Source of the DNA: JACCXG01 sp963717745
GTDB taxonomy: Bacteria > Acidobacteriota > Vicinamibacteria > Vicinamibacterales > 2-12-FULL-66-21
Length of the DNA: 64,000 nucleotides
NCBI GenBank assembly: GCA_963717745.1
Contig: CAVQXJ010000024.1
Coordinates: 124,001-188,000 of the forward strand
Direction: 5' to 3'
Made by a program: the position numbers and the translations under genes
The notes under the pieces: model-generated
Told to the model about the DNA's origin: nothing
The model's input: the letters and a program-made list of their open reading frames with translations, nothing else
Databases searched by the model: none
Shown here: positions 31,738 through 39,728 of the stretch, piece after piece
Layout of the letters: every line of letters begins with the position of its first letter
Numbering within the stretch: the stretch's first letter is position 1

Positions 31738-31878
31738 CGGAGGGGCCGGAGGTACCGGATCTCAAACACGGAGCAACGGAGGCAACGGAGAAAACGAAGA
31801 AAACAAATATTTTCTTTTCCGTTGCCTTCGTTATCTCCGTTGCTCCGTTTTTGAGATCCGGTACCTCCGGCCCCCCCG
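31738..31878. repeat. Dispersed palindrome family 2, copy 1
   Basis: The left arm GGAGGTACCGGATCTCAAAC and the ACGGAGCA/ACGGAGGC units that follow are the inverse of a right arm ending GATCCGGTACCTCCGGCC, around an AAATATTTT loop. A second copy, about 85-90% alike by eye, is at 33552-33690. It lies between divergent genes (acetyltransferase and VWFA protein). Confidence 0.85.
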
Positions 31879-31897
31879 AACGCGTCACAATAGATTA

Positions 31898-32774
31898 GTG
31901 ACTCAAGCTCCCTTTTCTCACGTTCGCGCTGGCAGGCACGCTGGTGGCGGCGCAGGCCCAGGACCCCCCGCCCAAGTTCAAAGCCGGCGTCGCCATCGTG
32001 CCGGTCGCCGCGGTCGTCCGTGATTCCGGCAAGCGGCTCGTCCGCGATCTGACCCGCGAGGATTTCCAGGTGTTCGAGGACGGCGTGCCGCGCACGATTG
32101 TCGACTTCCGATCGACCGATCAGGCCCCGATCTCGATCGCGCTGCTGCTCGATACCAGCAGCAGCATGCGCGACGCCAACCAGAAGCAGGCCAGCCTGGT
32201 GGCCGAGGCGGTGCTCAAGGGGCTTGGCGCCGGAGACGAGGCGGCGCTCTTCACCTTCGACAAGAACCTGCGCCAGGAGACGCCGTTCACGAACGACGAC
32301 CAGGTCATTCAGGCGGCTCTGGCGAAGGCCGTGATGTGGGGCCAGACCTCGCTGTATGACGCGGTCGGCGAGACGGCGAAGCGGTTGTCCGAGCAGCAGG
32401 CCCCGCGCCGCGGGGTGGTGGTGATCACCGACGGCCTCGATACCAGCAGCGCGCGCACGCCGGAGGACGTATCGAGCCTCGCCAGCTCGGTCGACGTGCC
32501 CGTCTATGTGGTCGCGGTGGCGCCCAAGCGTCGGTGGTTCGGCGGCGGCAATTCGGGGCTGGAGAATCTCGCGCGCTCGACCGGCGGCGAACAGGTGGGG
32601 GCCGCGACGCCCGAACAGTTGGAGACGGCGATCGCGACGCTGCTCGCCGAGATGCGGCAGCAGTATTTTCTCGCCATCGACGCCTCGACCACGCCCGGCT
32701 GGCATCGGCTCGAAGTGAAGACGACGAAGAAGGGACTCTCGGTCCGGGCGCGGAGCGGCTATATCGCCCGCTGA
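31898..32774 (+). CDS. Secreted VWFA-related Acidobacterial protein
   Basis: VWFA-related Acidobacterial domain: RDLTREDFQVFEDGVPRTIVDF, then the VWA MIDAS DTSSSM in SIALLLDTSSSMRD, TFDKN, VVVITDGLD and a C-terminal LEVKTTKKGLSVRARSGYIAR. The signal peptide (KLPFLTFALAGTLVAAQAQ) is in frame with the body but has an in-frame TGA just upstream. GTG 31898 followed by one surplus base (31901) would supply the start, giving 291 aa; otherwise the start would be GTG 31944 without a signal. VWFA proteins of this type are secreted and very numerous in Acidobacteriota; the ligand is unknown. Confidence 0.85.
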
Positions 32775-32873
32775 CCCTTCGACTCGCTTTCGCCCGCTCA
32801 GGGCAGGCCCTTCGACTCGCTTCCACCTCCGCGCTGCGCGCTACGGCGGACGAGTCGCTCAGGGCAGGCCCGC
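32775..32873. repeat. CCCTTCGACTCGC...GCTCAGGGCAGG repeat
   Basis: Two tandem units begin CCCTTCGACTCGC and end GCTCAGGGCAGG, with an insert containing GCGCTACGGCGGACGAGTCG. Each unit can pair end to end (CCTTCGA... with ...TCAGGG is only partial). The same phrase appears inversely at 55350-55380 (GCCTGCCCTGAGCTCGTCGA). It fills the gap between the convergent VWFA and DUF1080 genes. Confidence 0.7.
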
Positions 32874-32874
32874 C

Positions 32875-33522
32875 TCAGAGCTTCTTGAGACGAATATCTC
32901 GGACCGCCGACTTGGTGCGCCACGAGGCGACGCCGAGCGGCTGCGACGGCTCGACCTCGAGGCGAACGGCGACCGGGTTCCCCTTCAGCTCCTGATCGAC
33001 GATCTGCTTGCCGTCCAGCCAGGTTTCGATCTTCGCCGGGGTGACCCGGATGCGGACGGAGTACCACCGCTGCGGCTCGAACTCGATTGATTGCGAGGTG
33101 CTGTTCTCGGACGCATCGATCCCGTTGATGCTCGAGAGCCCGACGATCGAGCCGCCCCACCCGCCGAGGATCAGCGAGCAGAACGAGTCGCCCACCGGAA
33201 AGGTGATCCCGGCGAAGAAGTCGCGCCCCTCGAGCCGCCGTGCCTGGAGCGTCAACTCGTAGTTGGTGGTGGGTAGCGCCGGTCCGCTCCAGGTGACGCC
33301 GGTCAGGTCCTTCCCGGAGCCGAGGATGATCGCGCCGTCCTCGATCGCGACCGTGCCCTGACCGTAGAACTTGGATGGCTGCCAGTTGGCGAGCGTCTTC
33401 CCGTCGAACAGCGCCTCGCCGGCCGCCGGTGTGGGGGTCTGGGGAAGGGCCGGGGTGCCGGCGCCAACGAGCAGCAGCGTCGCCAACAGTGCCGTGAAGA
33501 GTCGTCTGGGCTGGATCCGCAT
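32875..33522 (-). CDS. Secreted DUF1080 (3-keto-disaccharide hydrolase-like) protein
   Basis: 215 aa from ATG 33522 (an alternative ATG is 9 nt upstream). Signal peptide MRIQPRRLFTALLATLLLVG..., cleavage near residue 28. The mature domain opens GEALFDGKTLANWQP, the DUF1080 signature, with AIEDGAIILGSGKDL, NYELTLQARRLEGRDFFAG, and terminal IETWLDGKQIVDQE and IRLKKL. It is a concanavalin-like jelly roll; family members hydrolyse 3-keto-glycosides. Gfo/Idh/MocA genes on both sides support such a pathway here. Confidence 0.9.
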   Translation of the reverse strand: MRIQPRRLFTALLATLLLVGAGTPALPQTPTPAAGEALFDGKTLANWQPSKFYGQGTVAIEDGAIILGSGKDLTGVTWSGPALPTTNYELTLQARRLEGRDFFAGITFPVGDSFCSLILGGWGGSIVGLSSINGIDASENSTSQSIEFEPQRWYSVRIRVTPAKIETWLDGKQIVDQELKGNPVAVRLEVEPSQPLGVASWRTKSAVRDIRLKKL

Positions 33523-33551
33523 CGGGCCCATTCTAGCTCTGGAGCGCACGT

Positions 33552-33690
33552 GGAGGGGACAGAGGTAACGGATCTCAAAAACGGAGCAACGGAGCCAACG
33601 GAGAAAACGAAGAAAACCAATATTTCTTTTCCGTTTCCTTCGTTATCTCCGTTGCTCCGTTTTTGAGATCCGGTACCTCCCGTCCCCTCC
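33552..33690. repeat. Dispersed palindrome family 2, copy 2
   Basis: Left arm GGATCTCAAAAACGGAGCAA with ACGGAGCCA/ACGGAGAAA units; the right arm is its inverse ending in GAGATCCGGTACCTCC, around a CAATATTTC loop. It differs from copy 1 (31738-31878) in the outer 15 bp. It occupies the gap between the divergent DUF1080 and Gfo/Idh/MocA genes. Confidence 0.85.
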
Positions 33691-33717
33691 GTGAGCCCCT
33701 TTTGTTATCATCCTCAG

Positions 33718-35022
33718 ATGCCTTCTACTCCTCGCACCCCGACCGACGGCATCGAACGGCGCGAGTTCATCAAGAAGACCGGCGCCACCGTGCTCGCCGC
33801 CGGATTCCCGGCGATCATTTCCGGCCAGACCGTCACCAACGCCATCAAAGTCGGCCTGGTCGGCGCAGGTGGCCGCGGCAGCGGCGCCGCCGCGCAGGCT
33901 TTGAGCGCCGACCCTGGCGCCGAGCTGACGGCGGTCGCGGATATAGATGAGGCGATCGTCGAGCGGGCCGCGTCCCGGCTGAAGGGCAGCGAGCGGTTCG
34001 GATCGCGGGTGAAGATCGACCGCGCCTTCTTCGGGCTCGAAGCCTACGATCAGGTCATCAACAGCGGCGTCGACGTCGTCCTTCTCGCGACGCCTCCCGG
34101 GTTCCGGCCGCAGCATCTGACCGCGGCGGTGAATGCCGGCAAGCACGTCTTCTGCGAGAAGCCCTGCGCGACCGATTCGCCCGGCGTGCGCGAGGTCATC
34201 GCGGCACAGAAGCTGGCGCAGTCGAAGAACCTGGCGCTGGTGGCCGGGTTCTGCTGGCGCTACAACAACATGATCCAGGAGGCCGTTCAGCGCGTTCACA
34301 ACGGCGAGATCGGACGGCTGGTCGCGCACTACTCGACCTACTACACCAATCCGGTGAAGCCGATGCCGCCCGAGAGCGAGCGGCCGGCCGGCATGGGCGA
34401 CATCGAGTGGCAGATCCGCAATTGGTACAACTTCACCTGGCTGTGCGGCGACAGCCTGGTCGAGCAGGCCGTGCACAACGCCGACAAGATCATGTGGATC
34501 ATGAAGGACCAGCCGCCGATGAGCGCGGTGGCGGTCGGCGGCCGCGCGGTGCCCGCCAACGGCGGCAACATCTACGATCACTTCGAAGTGAACTACCTGT
34601 TCCCGAACGGCTACCGGGTGTTCCTGGCCAATCGCCAGTCGACCGGGTGCTTCAACGCCACCCACGACTACGTGATGGGGACCGAGGGGACGCTGGTGCT
34701 CGGCGTCGGGCAGCCGCGCATCGAGACGCCGGACGGCAAGGTCAAATGGCAGTTCGAGGGCGAGGCCTACGACATGTATCAGCGCGAGCACGACGTGCTG
34801 TTCGCCTCGATCCGATCCGGCAAGCCGAAGAACGACGATCTCAACCTCGCGACCAGCACGCTGCTCGCGATCATGGGCCGCAACGCCGCCTACTCGGGCC
34901 AGCAGCTGACGTGGGATCAGGCGCTGAACTCGCAGGTCAGCCTGGTGCCGAAGCCGCCGATCGACATGAAGGCCAAGCACGAGGTGCCGGGCCTGGCGCT
35001 TCCGGGCCGCACCGCAGTCTGA
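33718..35022 (+). CDS. Tat-exported Gfo/Idh/MocA-family oxidoreductase
   Basis: 434 aa; ATG 33718 chosen because the Tat signal ERREFIKKTGATVLAAGFPAI (RR 14-15) follows closely. Rossmann motif VGLVGAGGRGSG (45-56), ADID, VVLLATPPGFRP, and FCEKPC (about 147-152) in place of the usual EKP block. C-terminal half: NWYNFTWLCGDSLVEQAVHN, ATHDYVMGTEGTL, EHDVLFASIRSGKP. Expected to oxidise a sugar, cyclitol or glycoside in the periplasm with a tightly bound NAD(P). Its stop is 4 nt before the next gene, so they form an operon. Confidence 0.92.
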   Translation: MPSTPRTPTDGIERREFIKKTGATVLAAGFPAIISGQTVTNAIKVGLVGAGGRGSGAAAQALSADPGAELTAVADIDEAIVERAASRLKGSERFGSRVKIDRAFFGLEAYDQVINSGVDVVLLATPPGFRPQHLTAAVNAGKHVFCEKPCATDSPGVREVIAAQKLAQSKNLALVAGFCWRYNNMIQEAVQRVHNGEIGRLVAHYSTYYTNPVKPMPPESERPAGMGDIEWQIRNWYNFTWLCGDSLVEQAVHNADKIMWIMKDQPPMSAVAVGGRAVPANGGNIYDHFEVNYLFPNGYRVFLANRQSTGCFNATHDYVMGTEGTLVLGVGQPRIETPDGKVKWQFEGEAYDMYQREHDVLFASIRSGKPKNDDLNLATSTLLAIMGRNAAYSGQQLTWDQALNSQVSLVPKPPIDMKAKHEVPGLALPGRTAV

Positions 35023-35026
35023 TCGG

Positions 35027-36088
35027 ATGACGCTCCGCGCCGCCGCTGTCGTTGCTCTCGCGGTCGCCGCCGTGGCGCAGGCCGTCCCGCTCTTCAGCTC
35101 GCAGGCGGCGAAGTCTCCGGACCCGAAGGAGCTCGCCGCCGTCGAACGCATCCGGGCGCGCATCGAAGAGCAGGGGAAGAAGACCGCCGCGGCGACGCCC
35201 GCCGCCTACAAGGTCACCATCCCGAACACCACCTTCAGTTACGGCATGGCGCCGATCCCCGCTGGGGAGTTCGTGATGGGATCGGCCGCGGCTGGCGCGA
35301 AGCCGGACGAACAGCCGCCGCACAAGGTCCGGCTCGACGCGTTCTGGATGCAGACCCACGAGGTCACGTGGGACGCGTACCTGATGTTCATGTTCAACGA
35401 CCAGGCCAGGGAGAAGGAACATCCGGACGCGCTCGTCGACGCGCTGAGCCGCCCGACCGCGCCGCATCTCGAGATGAGCTTCGGCCGCGGCAACAACGGG
35501 TTCCCGGCGATCAGCATGACCCAGCACGCCGCCAGCAAGTTCGCGCAGTGGCTGAGCGCGAAGACCGGCGAGTTCTACCGGCTGCCGACCGAAGCGGAGT
35601 GGGAGTATGCCTGCCGCGCCGGTGCAGAGACGCCGCTCCCCGCGGCGCAGCTCGCCGACGTCGCGTGGTTCAAGAAGAATTCACCGCAGGGCAGCTTCAC
35701 CAGCGGCACGTATCACACCATCGGCACGAAAAAGCCGAATGCGTGGGGCCTTTTCGACATGCTCGGCAACGTGATGGAGTGGACGCTCGATCAATACGCG
35801 CCCTATCCCGCCGCGGCGCAGCAGAATCCGACCGTCGAGTCGAAGAACTCCTATCCGCACGCCGTCCGTGGCGGCTCGTGGAACGACGACGAGGCGGCGG
35901 TGACCTGCACGGCGCGGGTCAAGTCGGATGAATCGTGGAAGCGTCAGGACCCGCAGCTGCCGAAGAGCATCTGGTACATGACCGATGCGCAGTGGCTGGG
36001 ATTCCGGCTGGTGCGCCCCGCCACGCTGCCGACCGCGGTGGACATGTATCGCGCGTGGAACAACGGGGTCGAAGTCGATCCGTTCTGA
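35027..36088 (+). CDS. Secreted formylglycine-generating-enzyme/SUMF1-domain protein
   Basis: 353 aa. Signal peptide about 1-20. A coiled ELAAVERIRARIEEQGKK stretch precedes the FGE-sulfatase domain (about 75-345): PIPAGEFVMGS, DEQPPHKVRLDAFWMQTHEVTW, PAISMTQHAASKFAQWLS, YRLPTEAEWEYACRAG, LFDMLGNVMEWTLD, AVRGGSWNDD and GFRLVR. The paired cysteines of true formylglycine-generating enzymes are not evident, so a sugar-binding or other SUMF-like role is more likely than sulfatase maturation. It starts 4 nt after the Gfo/Idh/MocA stop. Confidence 0.9.
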   Translation: MTLRAAAVVALAVAAVAQAVPLFSSQAAKSPDPKELAAVERIRARIEEQGKKTAAATPAAYKVTIPNTTFSYGMAPIPAGEFVMGSAAAGAKPDEQPPHKVRLDAFWMQTHEVTWDAYLMFMFNDQAREKEHPDALVDALSRPTAPHLEMSFGRGNNGFPAISMTQHAASKFAQWLSAKTGEFYRLPTEAEWEYACRAGAETPLPAAQLADVAWFKKNSPQGSFTSGTYHTIGTKKPNAWGLFDMLGNVMEWTLDQYAPYPAAAQQNPTVESKNSYPHAVRGGSWNDDEAAVTCTARVKSDESWKRQDPQLPKSIWYMTDAQWLGFRLVRPATLPTAVDMYRAWNNGVEVDPF

Positions 36089-36228
36089 CGGTTGTCAGTT
36101 TTCAGTTCCCAGTTTCCAGTAGTCAGTTTCCAGCAATCAGCTAAAATCCCATGTTCCGGGTGGTCATCGTTCTCGTGACGCTGGTGGCGGCTCGGGCGAC
36201 AGGACTGGAAACTGGCGACTGGAAACTC
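36089..36228. repeat. TTTCCAGT heptamer palindrome straddling the apbE start
   Basis: 36090-36140 is a run of CAGTTTTC/CAGTTCC/CAGTTTCC units. 36203-36228 is the inverse (GGACTGGAAACTGGCGACTGG). The apbE ATG 36151 lies in the loop, and the inverse arm is translated as codons about 18-26 of the protein. It is related to the tract at 29834-29945. Confidence 0.75.
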
Positions 36229-37210
36229 AAGGCGAAGTCCCCGCCTCTGCACCGCTTCGAAGCCGTCGAGCCCCATATGGGCACGCTGGTCAAGATCACG
36301 GTCTACACGCCGGACGCCGCCGCCGCCCGTCGCGCGTTTCGTGCCGGTTTCGATCGCATCGGCGGCCTCGACGCCATCCTTTCCGACTACAAGACCGATA
36401 GTGAGCTCAATCGCCTGACGTCAACCGCCGTCCGCACGGCGGCGCCGATCAGCCGCGACCTCTTCGCGGTGTTGTCGGCGGCGCAGGAGATCGCCGAAGC
36501 GTCGGGCGGCGCGTTCGACGTCACTCAGGGACCAGTCATCCGGCTGTGGCGCGCAGGCGCGGAACACCCACACGCTGCCGGCGGCGTCCGCGCTCGCCGA
36601 GGCCGCCGCGCGCGGCGGGTATCGCAAGCTGCACCTGGATGCGAGCCGGCGCATGGTCACGCTCGATCAGGAGGGGATGGCGCTGGACGTCGGCGGGATT
36701 GCCAAGGGCTATACCGCCAGCGAAGCGCTCGCCACGATCCGCGGCCTGGGGGTTCGGTCGGCGATGGTCGCGGTCAGCGGCGACCTCGCGTTCAGCGATG
36801 CGCCCCCCGGTGCGCGCGGCTGGCGCATCGCGCTGCACGACCTGCCGGAGGGCGCGTCCGGCGTTCCCGCGACTCTCGAGCTGACGAATGCCGCTGTCTC
36901 CACCGCCGGACCCGCCGAACAGCACCTCGACGCCGGCGGGCGCCGCTACTCCCACATCGTTGATCCGGTGACCGGCATGGGACTGACCGACGATCTCACC
37001 GTCACCGTCGTCGCCACGCACGGCCTCGCCGCCGACGGTCTCGACACCGCGATCAGCGTGCTCGGAGTCGATCGCGGACTCGCGCTGCTCGACGCCCGCG
37101 ACGACGCGGCGGCGGTGATCGTGCGGAAAAACGCGGCGGGCGCGGTGGTGATCCCTTCGGCGCGTTTTCAGCGGTTCGTGACCGCGCGGGCGGGCAACGG
37201 TTCACATTGA
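36151..37210 (+). CDS. apbE: FAD:protein FMN transferase (ApbE), frame broken at about 36555
   Basis: Corrected length 352 aa. Short hydrophobic N-terminus (MFRVVIVLVTLVAARA), then a repeat-derived TGLETGDWKLK segment, MGTLVKITVYT, ILSDYKTDSELNRL and FDVTQGPVIRLWRA. The frame changes at about 36555; one skipped base leads into the second half with LDVGGIAKGYTASEAL, VSGDLAFS, RYSHIVDPVTG and the ADGLDTA motif. These are the FAD/Mg sites of ApbE, which covalently attaches FMN to Thr/Ser of exported flavoproteins. No Rnf/Nqr genes are nearby; a flavinylated periplasmic partner would be elsewhere. Confidence 0.9.
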
Positions 37211-37390
37211 CTCGCGGCGGGGTGCTTTCAGACGCGGATGGGTGGTCCGGCGGCCGGTGAGCTTTAACAGGAGGGCCAGGAGATCAGGAGAAAACCCAAT
37301 TGTTTTTCCGGTCCTCCTGACCTCCTGTTAGAGCTCACTGGCCACCGAATATCCCGGTTTGTCGCTGAGACCACGCGGATGCCGCGAGTC
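37211..37390. repeat. Dispersed palindrome family 1, copy B
   Basis: Core 37267-37328 with ACAGGAGGGCCAGGAGATCA and its partial inverse CCTGACCTCCTGT. Left flank GGTGCTTTCAGACGCGGATG; the right flank is the inverse of that flank type (GAGCTCACTGGCCACCG). Followed directly by copy C, so two elements sit back to back between convergent genes. Confidence 0.85.
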
Positions 37391-37565
37391 AACGGGGCGC
37401 TGGGAGCGGCGGCCGTGGCAACGCGCAACGCTCGCGATCACAGGAGGTCAGGAGGACCAAAAAAGACTATTGGTTGTTCTCCTGAACTCCTGGCCCTCCT
37501 GTAATTCCGGGGTTTCGTATTGCCCCCGATCGCCAGTCCAAGCACCCGGTTCTCGCGAATTCTGG
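37391..37565. repeat. Dispersed palindrome family 1, copy C
   Basis: Core 37440-37502: ACAGGAGGTCAGGAGGACC with right arm CTCCTGAACTCCTGGCCCTC. Both flanks are of the 'CTCGCGATCACAGG / AGTCCAAGC' end type, unlike copy B, whose flanks are both of the GCTTTCAGACGCGG type. No gene in the gap. Confidence 0.85.
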
Positions 37566-37568
37566 GGG

Positions 37569-38555
37569 TCACCGCCCGTCATACGCCGAACGCGCCAGCG
37601 CTGCCAGGCCGTTGGCGCGGGGCCACTCGGGGTGCTGGGCCTGGAGCTCGGTCTGGATCGCGGTGGCGGTTTCGTCGATTGACTTGCCTTGCGCCTTCAG
37701 CGCGAGCGCCTTGTCTTGGACTTGCTGGACCCAGGTGCGATTTGCAGCGACCAGGGTTCCCGGTCCGACCGCGCCGTGCGCCGGCACCACCGAGCGGGGC
37801 TTCAGCGCCGCGAATGCGTCGAACGCGGAGAGCCACGCCTTGATGCTCGACGCCGCGCCAGCCGACAGGAACGACTCGTTCATCACGACGTCGCCCGCGA
37901 ACAGCACGTTGTCCCCCTCGACGAAGAACCCGGTGTCGCCGCGGGTGTGAGTCGGCCCCACCACCAGGAAGCGCACCCGCACGCCGCCGAGATCGAGAAC
38001 ATGGCTTCGATCGAACGTGACGTCGGCCCGTCGTCTCGTGGCATCCTTCAGGAGCTCGGCGGTCAGCGGAGAGCGGCCCGAGAACGTCTTCACCATCTGC
38101 ATGCCGGTTTCTTCGAACTCCGCCTCCTGAGTGGTGGAGTTGACGTATTTCGCTGACGGTGGAAACGCCAGGTAGCCGGTCGTATGCTCCGGGTGGAAGT
38201 GCGTCGACGCGATGAAGACGTCCGCGTTCTTGCTGACCTTCGCGACCTCCTTCAGCACCGTCTCGCCGTTGCGGCGACCCAGGCCCGGATCGATCACCAG
38301 CGTTGCACGCGAGCCGACGACGATGCCGACGTTCGGGACCAGCGAGACGTTGGCGTCGGGAATGACGTAGGTGTGGTCCGCGAGCTTGACGGTGACGTTC
38401 TCGCGCACCAGCGGATCGGGCGCGGGGCCGCGCTGGGCCCAGACGATCGAGGTGCCAGCCGTCACCGCCGCGCCGATGAAGACCAGGAAAATCGAACGTC
38501 CGCCAGAACGCGGAAACCACGAGCTCGGGATGCGGTGGGTAGAGCGGGTCAGCAT
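37569..38555 (-). CDS. Exported metallo-beta-lactamase-fold hydrolase
   Basis: 328 aa, ATG 38555. N-terminal membrane/signal segment about 20-40 (SIFLVFIGAAVTAGTSIVWAQ). Zinc motif THFHPEH at 118-124 (H119, H121, H124), with Glu replacing the usual Asp of HxHxDH. Then VVGPTHTRGDTGFFV and LFAGDVVMNE, and a late VVPAHG. The HPEH variant is found in quinoprotein-relay/SoxH-like periplasmic members. The substrate is unknown. Confidence 0.9.
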   Translation of the reverse strand: MLTRSTHRIPSSWFPRSGGRSIFLVFIGAAVTAGTSIVWAQRGPAPDPLVRENVTVKLADHTYVIPDANVSLVPNVGIVVGSRATLVIDPGLGRRNGETVLKEVAKVSKNADVFIASTHFHPEHTTGYLAFPPSAKYVNSTTQEAEFEETGMQMVKTFSGRSPLTAELLKDATRRRADVTFDRSHVLDLGGVRVRFLVVGPTHTRGDTGFFVEGDNVLFAGDVVMNESFLSAGAASSIKAWLSAFDAFAALKPRSVVPAHGAVGPGTLVAANRTWVQQVQDKALALKAQGKSIDETATAIQTELQAQHPEWPRANGLAALARSAYDGR

Positions 38556-38659
38556 GCAGGAATGCTACTACGCCGCCGCGGGTTGTCTGGAGGAGGCAAA
38601 TTGGCCGAGAATGTGCCACACCCTTCGGCCGCGATCACTATCAGCAGGAGCCCCATGCC

Positions 38660-39526
38660 ATGACGTTCAGAGCCACGATTCTCGCTGCCAGCCTGCTTGC
38701 CCCTTTCGCGTTCGCCGACGCCGCCGAGCGGACCGTTTACGTCACCATAGTCGACGGCAAGGGTGTCGCCATCAAGGACCTGACCCCGGCCGAGCTCGTG
38801 GTCAAGGAGGGAGGAAAGGAGCGCGAGGTCGTCAAGGCGGCGCCCGCCGCGGCGAAGATGCGGCTCACGCTGGCCGTCGAAGAGCGGTTGATCGCCGACG
38901 CTGCGGTGCGTCAGGCGATGTTCGGGTTCATGAAGCAGGTGATCGACGTTGCGGAGATCCGCCTGGTCACCATCGGGCTGCGAAACACGACGGTCGCTGA
39001 TTACACCACCGCGCCGGACGCGCTGGTCGCGGCGCTGAACAAGCTGACGCTCAATCCGCGGCCCGACTCGAACGTCGGCGAAGGGGTGCTCGAAGTCGCG
39101 AGCGAGCTCACCACGGCCAGGGTGGACCGTCCGGTGCTCGTGGTCCTGGCGATTTCGGGTGGGCAGTCCGGAGTCGATCCGCGCGCGGTGTTGGACAAGG
39201 TACGGCAGAGCGGCGTCACGATGAGCGCGGTGACCCTCGCCGGCGGCGGCGGCAGCGACGCCGCCGGCCCGGGCGCGATGTCCGAGCAGAGCGGACGCGA
39301 GCAGATCCTCGGCGACGGCCCGAAGCAGTCGGGCGGCCGGCGCATCGAAGTGCCCAGCACCGGGGCGTTTCCGAAAGCCTTGCTGCAGGTGGCCGATGAT
39401 CTCCTCGCGCAGTACCTCGTCACCTACACGCTGCCCGACGGGGTCAAGCCGGACAAGCGGTTCGGAATCAGCTCCAAGCGCAAGGGGGTTACGCTGCGGG
39501 CGCCGTCGGCGATCCCTGATAAGTGA
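38660..39526 (+). CDS. Secreted VWA-like Acidobacterial protein lacking the MIDAS motif
   Basis: 288 aa; ATG 38660 with CAGGAG 9 nt upstream. Signal peptide about 1-21 (LLAPFAFADA). The body follows the VWFA-related Acidobacterial layout: VTIVDGKGVAIKDLTPAELVVKEGGKEREV, a VWA-like core and a C-terminal LLQVADDLLAQYLVTYTLPDG. At the expected metal site it reads LTLAVEERL instead of DxSxS, so metal-dependent ligand binding is probably lost. The adjacent gene on the right is convergent, with a family 1 palindrome between. Confidence 0.85.
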   Translation: MTFRATILAASLLAPFAFADAAERTVYVTIVDGKGVAIKDLTPAELVVKEGGKEREVVKAAPAAAKMRLTLAVEERLIADAAVRQAMFGFMKQVIDVAEIRLVTIGLRNTTVADYTTAPDALVAALNKLTLNPRPDSNVGEGVLEVASELTTARVDRPVLVVLAISGGQSGVDPRAVLDKVRQSGVTMSAVTLAGGGGSDAAGPGAMSEQSGREQILGDGPKQSGGRRIEVPSTGAFPKALLQVADDLLAQYLVTYTLPDGVKPDKRFGISSKRKGVTLRAPSAIPDK

Positions 39527-39549
39527 GCCGCGTCAAACGCTGGGGGGGT

Positions 39550-39725
39550 GCTCGCGGCGTCGGGGTGCTTTCAGACGCGGATGGGTGATTCGAGGGCCGG
39601 TGAACTTAACAGGAGGGCCAGGAGATCAGGAGGAAAACCCAAATGGTCTTTCTCCTGAACTCCTGGCCCTCCTGTGATCGCGAGCCTTGCGAATAGCCCC
39701 GGTCGTCAGTCCAAGCGGCCCGTTG
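39550..39725. repeat. Dispersed palindrome family 1, copy D
   Basis: Core 39609-39675 is the most symmetrical copy: ACAGGAGGGCCAGGAGATCA paired with TCCTGAACTCCTGGCCCTCC around AAACCCAAATGG. Left flank GGGTGCTTTCAGACGCGGAT, right flank GTGATCGCGAGC...AGTCCAAGCG. Between convergent genes; the right edge abuts the adaptor gene's stop. Confidence 0.88.
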
Positions 39726-39728
39726 TCC

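Noticed and set aside
35027..36088. True sulfatase-modifying formylglycine-generating enzyme
   Set aside because: The fold is clear, but the active-site cysteine pair is not evident and no sulfatase gene is adjacent, so only a SUMF1-domain call is made.
36151..37210. Two separate apbE-like genes
   Set aside because: The two halves are complementary parts of a single ApbE fold and join with one skipped base, so this is one gene with a frame break.
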